DNA of 64,000 bases from Taxillus chinensis (Eukaryota > Streptophyta > Magnoliopsida > Santalales > Loranthaceae): assembly GCA_023512835.1 (NCBI GenBank), contig CM042087.1:43642017-43706016 (forward strand), in the 5' to 3' direction. The notes beneath the pieces are model-generated. The model made no database searches, was not told the DNA's origin, and worked only from the letters and a program-made list of their open reading frames with translations. The position numbers were made by a program, and so were the translations under genes. This document shows, piece by piece, positions 47,432 to 64,000 of the stretch (positions are counted from its first letter, which is position 1; every line of letters begins with the position of its first letter).

Positions 47432-49255
47432 GGTGGGCGTGCCTGCAGATCAGGGGGTAGATATCTGTAAACATCATATATTTGATCCTTGAACCCTCTG
47501 CTCAGCATCTCATCGGATTCATCCTGTAAAACAGTTAATAACACAATTTTCAAGAAAAATAACAATATGTATAGAAGGTCCAATAGCAAAATAAAATAAA
47601 TGTGATAAGTAATCATGGCTCAGTATTTCAATGTGAAGGATACCACATGCAAACATAATAATAACCTCTGAAGCAAACAACCCTTTAAATGGAAGATGAA
47701 TACTAATAGCAAGGGAGACATTATCTCACAAGTACTAATAATTTAATGGCTCTGGTTCGCAATGTTCTTCGCTTTATCATGTCACAAACTCTGCCTGGAG
47801 TTCCTGATACCACATGAACTCCATATTCAAGCTTTCTGATATCTTCACCAACACTTTTGCCACCAACACATGCATGGACTTGAATGTTTAGGTACTCGCC
47901 AATTGACAGTACTGCTAGCTCTGTTTGGCCAGCTAGTTCCCTTGTAGGTGACAAAATTAATGCTTGCACCCTACAGAAGTGCAGGTAACCTTATCGTTAA
48001 AAAGGCGGGAAAATGATTAGATATTAGTGCCACAAATAAAGATATTACCAGGTAAACTAAAAATGTTTCTTACTGGCCATAGTAGGAGAATGTAGCAAGG
48101 CATTAGATATTACTATATGCTATAGAACCATTCCCAAGCCATCTAATCCAAAAACTTGACTATCTGGAAAATTTGACTGTGTTTGGTTTCAAGATAGGAT
48201 AAAGGTATTAATATTTCTTGTTAATTGTTTTTAAACAGCACATTAAGTAGGGCCTAGGGGATGATTATATGGTTGTTGAACACCCTCATTAATACTAGTT
48301 TAAATGAGCAGAATAAATGCTCAGTTTGGCAGTCCAGGCAGATTAGGTATGGTAGAATTTGAAAACTCTATAGAATGTCCGAGGTATTACACCTTTGCAG
48401 GTATCCCGTATCAACAATTCCAGGAAACCCCTGTGCATTGGATTATATAGAACGGCATCCTGTAAAAATAGTCTGAACTGAGGCGCAACCAGATAAGGAT
48501 TGCATTATCCCATCCAGTCACCATGCCCAATCAGTGCTCATACAGTGAAGAAGATCAATTTTCTAGTTATTAATGGTTAAAACTTTGTTCAAGGAAGCAG
48601 AACCATGACAACAATTAAATTAGGTAGAGGCCCATACCCTATAAGAGATCAATAAATACGCAACATTCCCACTGGAAGTGGAGAATAAAATGTATAAACG
48701 GCAAAAAATTGAGATGTTCTCAAACCCTAACCCTAACCCTAACCCTAATTTGGGGTTGTATTAACCAGCCCTAATACTAGCCTAGGCGCTGTGCAAATAT
48801 ACATATGTAATTAAAAAGACCAGATGACAATTCGACGATGAAAATACGACGACAGGTCACAGGCATTGAAACACATAAAATGAGAATAGAGAAAGAGGAA
48901 GGGGAGAGAGAGAGGAGGAGGGAGACAGGGCGGCGTACTCTCTGGAGGAGATGTCGACAATCTGACAGACGGTGAGTGCGATCATGGAGGTCTTTCCGGT
49001 GCCGCTCTGGGCCTGAGCTATGACGTCGCGGCCTTCGATGATGGGCCTGACGGCCCTCTGCTGGATGGCGGAGGGCTTCTCGAAGCCATGGTGGTAGGTC
49101 CCTCGCAGCAGATCGTCCTTCAACCCCATCTGATCAAAGCTTGGGATCGCCTCCACCCCCTCCGACGTCTCGAACACCAACTTCTCGTCACCCATGCCTC
49201 CGCCGCGACGCCCTCTGTTCGCAGGAACCACTGAACCTGCCGCCGCCGCCGCCAT
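43427..49255 (-). CDS. EIF4A3: eIF4A-III DEAD-box RNA helicase, complete, 8 exons
   Basis: This is the ATP-dependent RNA helicase that anchors the exon junction complex on spliced nuclear mRNA, with MAGO, Y14 and Barentsz as partners (family knowledge). Minus-strand exons in order: 49255-48939, 47970-47730, 47523-47443, 47243-47136, 47019-46900, 46261-46094, 43925-43839, 43540-43427. They total 1236 nt, 411 residues plus TAA; Arabidopsis eIF4A-III is about 408. Helicase motifs: Q motif [11 protein letters not shown] (58-68), motif [11 protein letters not shown] (80-89), Ia PTRELA (114-119), Ib TPGR (163-166), motif II DESD (187-190), III SAT (218-220), IV AVIFCNT (280-286), MHGDMPQ (308-314) and [10 protein letters not shown] (363-370). 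DESD instead of DEAD, and the C-terminus MNVADLI, are typical of plant eIF4A-III. The start follows a (GA)n leader; the N-terminus has a poly-Ala run (GCC repeats) and an RGG-like segment. Introns 3 and 6 have GC donors. The gene appears intact. Confidence 0.96.
44440..45660 (-). mobile_element. RTE-type LINE reverse transcriptase relic in EIF4A3 intron 6
   Basis: On the minus strand, 45330-45230 reads [13 protein letters not shown], 45220-45205 G-V-H-Q-G, 45135-45105 A-D-N-I-V-L-I-D-E (catalytic motif, one D changed), and 44790-44690 M-N-K-I-R/Q-N-E-N-I-C-H. These are the landmarks of plant RTE reverse transcriptases in the right order. It is in the gene's sense orientation and full of stops. 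Confidence 0.75.
46092..46093 (-). other. GC splice donor of EIF4A3 intron 6
   Basis: The exon ends GTTCAACAG and the intron starts GCAAGGAA on the minus strand. The downstream exon (43925) begins GTTTCTCTAG after cttttctcag. This joins D-V-Q-Q to V-S-L-V-I-N-Y-D, exactly as in the family. No GT lies at or beside the junction. CAG|GCAAGG fits the known GC-donor consensus. Confidence 0.88.
46262..46899 (-). other. EIF4A3 intron 5, nothing recognised
   Basis: AT-rich intron between the VIFCNTKRK exon and the VDWLTQRML exon. Confidence 0.5.
47391..47432. repeat. (TG)n(AG)n compound microsatellite in EIF4A3 intron 3
   Basis: Ten TG units followed by eleven AG units on the plus strand, starting nine bases inside the intron from the GC donor. 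Confidence 0.9.
47441..47442 (-). other. GC splice donor of EIF4A3 intron 3
   Basis: The exon ends GATCTGCAG and the intron starts GCACGCCC on the minus strand. The next exon (47243) begins GTTGTCTTAATATC. This joins P-P-D-L-Q to V-V-L-I-S-A-T as the helicase family requires. The intron then runs directly into the (CT)n(CA)n tract. Confidence 0.88.
48722..48748. repeat. Short interstitial telomere-like array and telo-box
   Basis: Four CCCTAA hexamers preceded by AAA in EIF4A3 intron 1 (plus-strand reading). The first part, AAACCCTAA, equals the plant telo-box found near promoters of translation-related genes (general knowledge). The hexamer period differs from the usual seven-base plant telomere repeat. 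Confidence 0.85.
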
Positions 49256-49257
49256 AC

Positions 49258-49262
<5 letters not shown>

Positions 49263-49336
<74 letters not shown>
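49263..49336 (-). repeat. (GA)37 tract in the EIF4A3 5' leader
   Basis: An uninterrupted 74-bp (TC)n on the plus strand, ending seven bases upstream of the EIF4A3 ATG at 49255. In the transcript it would be a long (GA)n tract if transcription starts upstream, as the leader sequence suggests. Confidence 0.9.
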
Positions 49337-49338
<2 letters not shown>

Positions 49339-49439
49339 GGATTTACGAGGGAGGGAGACGGTGGAGAGCGTGAAGGCAAATAGGTTAGCGGTTTTATGGG
49401 ATAGACTTGATTCTATTTGTCGGTCTCTGCTGCCCTCCA

Positions 49440-51542
49440 AATTTATGATGGCTACCAGGGATGACATTTTTTATTAATATGACATATTCATTTTTTAAAA
49501 GGGAAATGATATGTACGTGTACGCAAGCGCCGAACACATTGCTGCCTTGCTGGTGCCACATTATTTGACATAATTAGATTATGGGCATTTTTAGTACTTT
49601 TAATTAAATTTTATTATTTAAAGTAATATTAAGCTAAATTAATATATTTTTGAATAATAACATTTCCATCGGTACATTTAAAATTTTATCATTTAATTTT
49701 ATCTTACCCATCAATTTACGATTCATATTATTTTCCTGGTCTATATTTTGTACTGCATTCTTTCTCTTTTGCATGGTATTTCTCTAATGTAGTATCACGG
49801 GCCTACGCTTTCTATTTGGCACAATCTCTCTCCGGCGTAGTGTCTCTCTTACAAAATCTCTTTCTGAAGTAGCATTACAAGGCCTACATCGTTAACATCT
49901 TCATTGAGAATGACTTTGACTTTGGCCTCCAAGGTGAAGGTGTCGTCGACGACAACGGCGACATCCACATCAACACCCATTAGTGATATTAAAGAAGATC
50001 ATCTCCTCCTCCTCTAGGGATGACGACAACAGAAAGGAGTTCTCGAGAAAGGTCATCCAGGAGCACAGGAGGAGGAAGGTATTAGAGAGAGAGACGACGA
50101 TGCTAGAATGATATTTTAGCTCATTGGAAGCATGTGATATGGCATTATAACTAAAAACTAAAATTTATATAAATTTATCTAAAATTTTAGCTAAAATTAT
50201 ATTTAACTAGTGGTATAAACAAATTATTAGTTAAATATGACTTTAACTATTAATATAGTTAAGTTGCTTGAGATACTATAAATATGTAAGCTAATGCATC
50301 ATATTAATATATTTATATAAAGTGTCGCATAACGTTTTTTTAATTTAAAAAACCACTTTGTATATTTCATTTTCATTTATTCTTTGTTTTCTTTCCCTCA
50401 TATGCACACCGACAAACAATTGTACTATGTCATCGAATCTTGCCTCTGATCCACCTTCCACCCCCTACCACCAACATTGATGATGGTTCCATTTGGATAG
50501 CTCATGCTAGTCAAATCTTCACCTACAACTAGACCCTTACCACTTTGCTATCATTCACACCCACCTCATATCACATTCATCTAGTATATTTACACTGACG
50601 TCATAGTTATTGCCTCCCACTCAAACTTGATCACCACTTTTTATGATATTTTGCCGAGTACCCACTAACATTCAAAACTTCAATTGTAAAGCCGGATTAA
50701 AGGTTATCTTTTATTTTCACTTGCTTAATCTAGTGTGTTGCCTATTTTTTAAAATAACAATGATACAATAATGATTAGTCATTTCTTTTGTTATACTATT
50801 TACATATTTATTTATCCATTATATATCTAGGATTTACACTCTCTTATTTTATTTTGTTTGTAATTTTTTTTATTTAATTGAAAGTTCACACAAGATTAGG
50901 TTTTTTAAAACAAAATATTTTTCTTTTTCTTTTAAACAGCTTAGCTTGGAATTTTATTAGTTTGTTTTGTTAGGTTTTTAATCTAAAGATGGGCTGATAT
51001 GTGTAATAATATGCATTAAATAAGGCTATAATATAATACAAGTCCAATTAAAGTTAGATATGATTTTCGGTATTTTAGACTTAAATATATCAAATTAAAA
51101 TATGAATACTATGAAGTTACCGGGGAATTAAAAATTGCTCAAATCCAAACTTTCCTGACACTTCGCACTCATCAACGAAGATGAGAGTCTATAAATTGAA
51201 AACCTCCAAGGTCAATACTTTTTGTTGTGGCTAATCCGTTTCATTTTTGTGTCTGATATTAAGGCTTATGTCATCAGAAAATTTTCAAAGTCTGAGAGAA
51301 TTTTTTGTCCTTTTATAGTTATTTAGTTGCCCCTCTTTGCATTTAAATTTTTTATGATTACAAACAATTAAGGGTCGTCGGCGCGCGTTTAGGCCCTTAA
51401 AGGAAGGATTATGTTTATTCATACGAAATTTAATCAGTATCATTGGGAATCGTGATCGATTAAAATACAATAGATAACAATGATCGCAATTATTAATCAG
51501 TAATTTGATTTAGGTTTTGCAATACAGATACATATATATTGG

Positions 51543-51587
<45 letters not shown>

Positions 51588-52206
51588 TGTGTGTGTATAA
51601 ATAAAAATATATTATTCATAAATAACAAAACTTTATACATATGAATACATTAAATAATAAAACCAAGAAAACAAATTAAATGCTTTTTGATAAGAGTATA
51701 AAATAAAAATAAATTCCTCATGTTTTAATCTGCCAAACACAATATACAAAAATATCAATATAATAACTTCACACTAATTTCAGTGCATCAAAATCAGCAT
51801 TAATTATACAATCCGAGGATGCGAATGACATAATTACGCATTTGGTCTACCATTTATAAGTGCTGAATTTATGCTCTGATTGTCCGGGATGGGGAGTGGC
51901 GATCATTTGATTGTCTATGCATTCCTATTCTAAAATGTGTGATACGAGCAGCCTTTCATTTTATATTTTAAAAAAAAAAAAGTAAACTGCTACGCTAACA
52001 GGATTATTAATATACTTGATCAGTGAACACAAGAACCAGCTGGCAGGATATAAGATGAACGGCCCCATCTGGCTGTGGCTGGCATGGGATTTTCACTGAA
52101 CCCGAGCCCAGGCATGAGCCCAGATTTGCTTCTGCTGCTGCCTTCTGCATGCCACCACAGGAAACAAACTTGTTTGCAAACGAAGAATGAATCGAGGTTG
52201 GATCAA
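49440..52206. other. Intergenic region between the AAA ATPase and EIF4A3
   Basis: It should hold the EIF4A3 promoter (right of about 49340) and the AAA ATPase 3' untranslated region (left of 52207). I see AT-rich sequence, a GC-richer patch at 49890-50095, possible MITE remains around 50110-50330 (ttagctcattggaagc; inverted TA-rich words), and a (CT)n tract at 51545-51583. I found no further gene. Confidence 0.45.
51545..51583. repeat. (CT)n microsatellite
   Basis: About nineteen CT units in the intergenic space. Confidence 0.9.
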
Positions 52207-63347
<11,141 letters not shown>

Positions 63348-64000
63348 CTGTGATGCATTATAGATGTCAATAATCAAGTGACGGTAAGGTCATAGGTCAG
63401 GGGGTACAACTAAAGGCCAAACGTTTATTTTCCTCAGCAAATGCTAAAGAGAAAGAAAGTGTGTGTGTACCCTTAAAGGGTTTAGACTACCTTACTTTAT
63501 AATACAACTTAATATATGAAAAGTCCTACAATAATGGAGTCCTAGTAAATACGAAAGGACATCCAAATCTAATACCATAATCTCTCACACTTCATCCCAA
63601 ACTGGAATTAATATCATAATATAGCCTCAAAATACACATCAATATGTAATTCCTACAAAAATAACTCTTCTATTGGGATTTTATAACCAACAAGATCACT
63701 TACTTTCCATATTGTTCTCCCCATCACAACATATACCCAAACTATAAATTAATCAGCAAACGATTCCATGGGTTCATCTAACACCAAGGAGTACACTCAT
63801 GATGAGGGCCGACATGATACCTCCAATAACAACAAGGCACAGCATCATACTTCCTATTAAAATAGTAGTTCCAGTAACATGATCCGCACAGCACAATAAT
63901 GGATCCAAAGCAATTCAAATTATCCAATACATCCGCAACACTCATAACATGTGTATACTTCATTTTATCAAAAGAATTGACAAATAGGAAGACCACCACC
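63348..64000 (-). other. AAA ATPase intron at the window edge, nothing recognised
   Basis: Sequence upstream of the exon at 63347. The open stretch 63999-63778 does not match the family, so I treat it as intron and expect the remaining exons beyond 64000. Confidence 0.5.

Noticed and set aside
47212..47477. Minus-strand frames running through the microsatellite of EIF4A3 intron 3
   Set aside because: The His-Thr and Leu-Ser repeats are translation of (CA)n and (CT)n; the helicase frame continues only after splicing.
49141..49383. Plus-strand frame rich in Leu-Ser over the (TC)n tract
   Set aside because: It is the antisense of EIF4A3 exon 1 and its leader repeat.

Overview
This window is nuclear DNA from a flowering plant, most likely a woody eudicot with a repeat-rich genome. 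The evidence is GT-AG spliced genes with plant-specific architectures, introns of up to 9 kb, and plant-type L1 and RTE LINEs, Ty1/copia and Ty3/gypsy relics, hAT pieces and MITEs. I cannot name the species. I saw no bacterial genes, CRISPR array, rRNA or tRNA gene.

Three host genes fill the window. (1) Plus strand, from before base 1 to 42351: a MAP3K-epsilon protein kinase (MAP3KE1/M3KE1 type). I reconstructed 22 exons joining in one open frame of 1351 residues; only the first part of the kinase N-lobe lies off the left edge. (2) Minus strand, 49255 to 43427: a complete 8-exon gene for eIF4A-III, the DEAD-box helicase of the exon junction complex, 411 residues, whose third and sixth introns start with GC instead of GT. 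(3) Minus strand, from beyond base 64000 to 52207: the last 18 exons (643 residues) of an AAA-type ATPase of the meiotic/spastin-like class, resembling Arabidopsis At3g19740/At1g50140. Genes 1 and 2 converge with 1.08 kb between stop codons; genes 2 and 3 are in tandem with about 3 kb between them.

Almost all other DNA is introns loaded with decayed mobile elements. The kinase-domain introns of gene 1 (about 7.5 kb, 9.0 kb and 5.2 kb) hold several L1-type LINE fragments, an ORF1-only LINE-like element, a Ty3/gypsy relic with LTR-like ends that contains an hAT relic that itself contains a LINE fragment, an antisense copia relic and an RTE tail. A sense copia relic lacking most of its integrase sits in the next intron. 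RTE LINE relics occur antisense to gene 1 and, in sense orientation, inside a gene 2 intron. A tRNA-like SINE with target-site duplications and a LINE tail lie in gene 3 introns.

I found no convincing undescribed biological system. The best leads are the two GC-AG introns in one essential gene, the long (GA)n tract in its 5' leader, human-type telomere hexamers in its first intron, the three-level nested transposon, and the LINE-like element in which ORF1 runs straight into a 3' tail.
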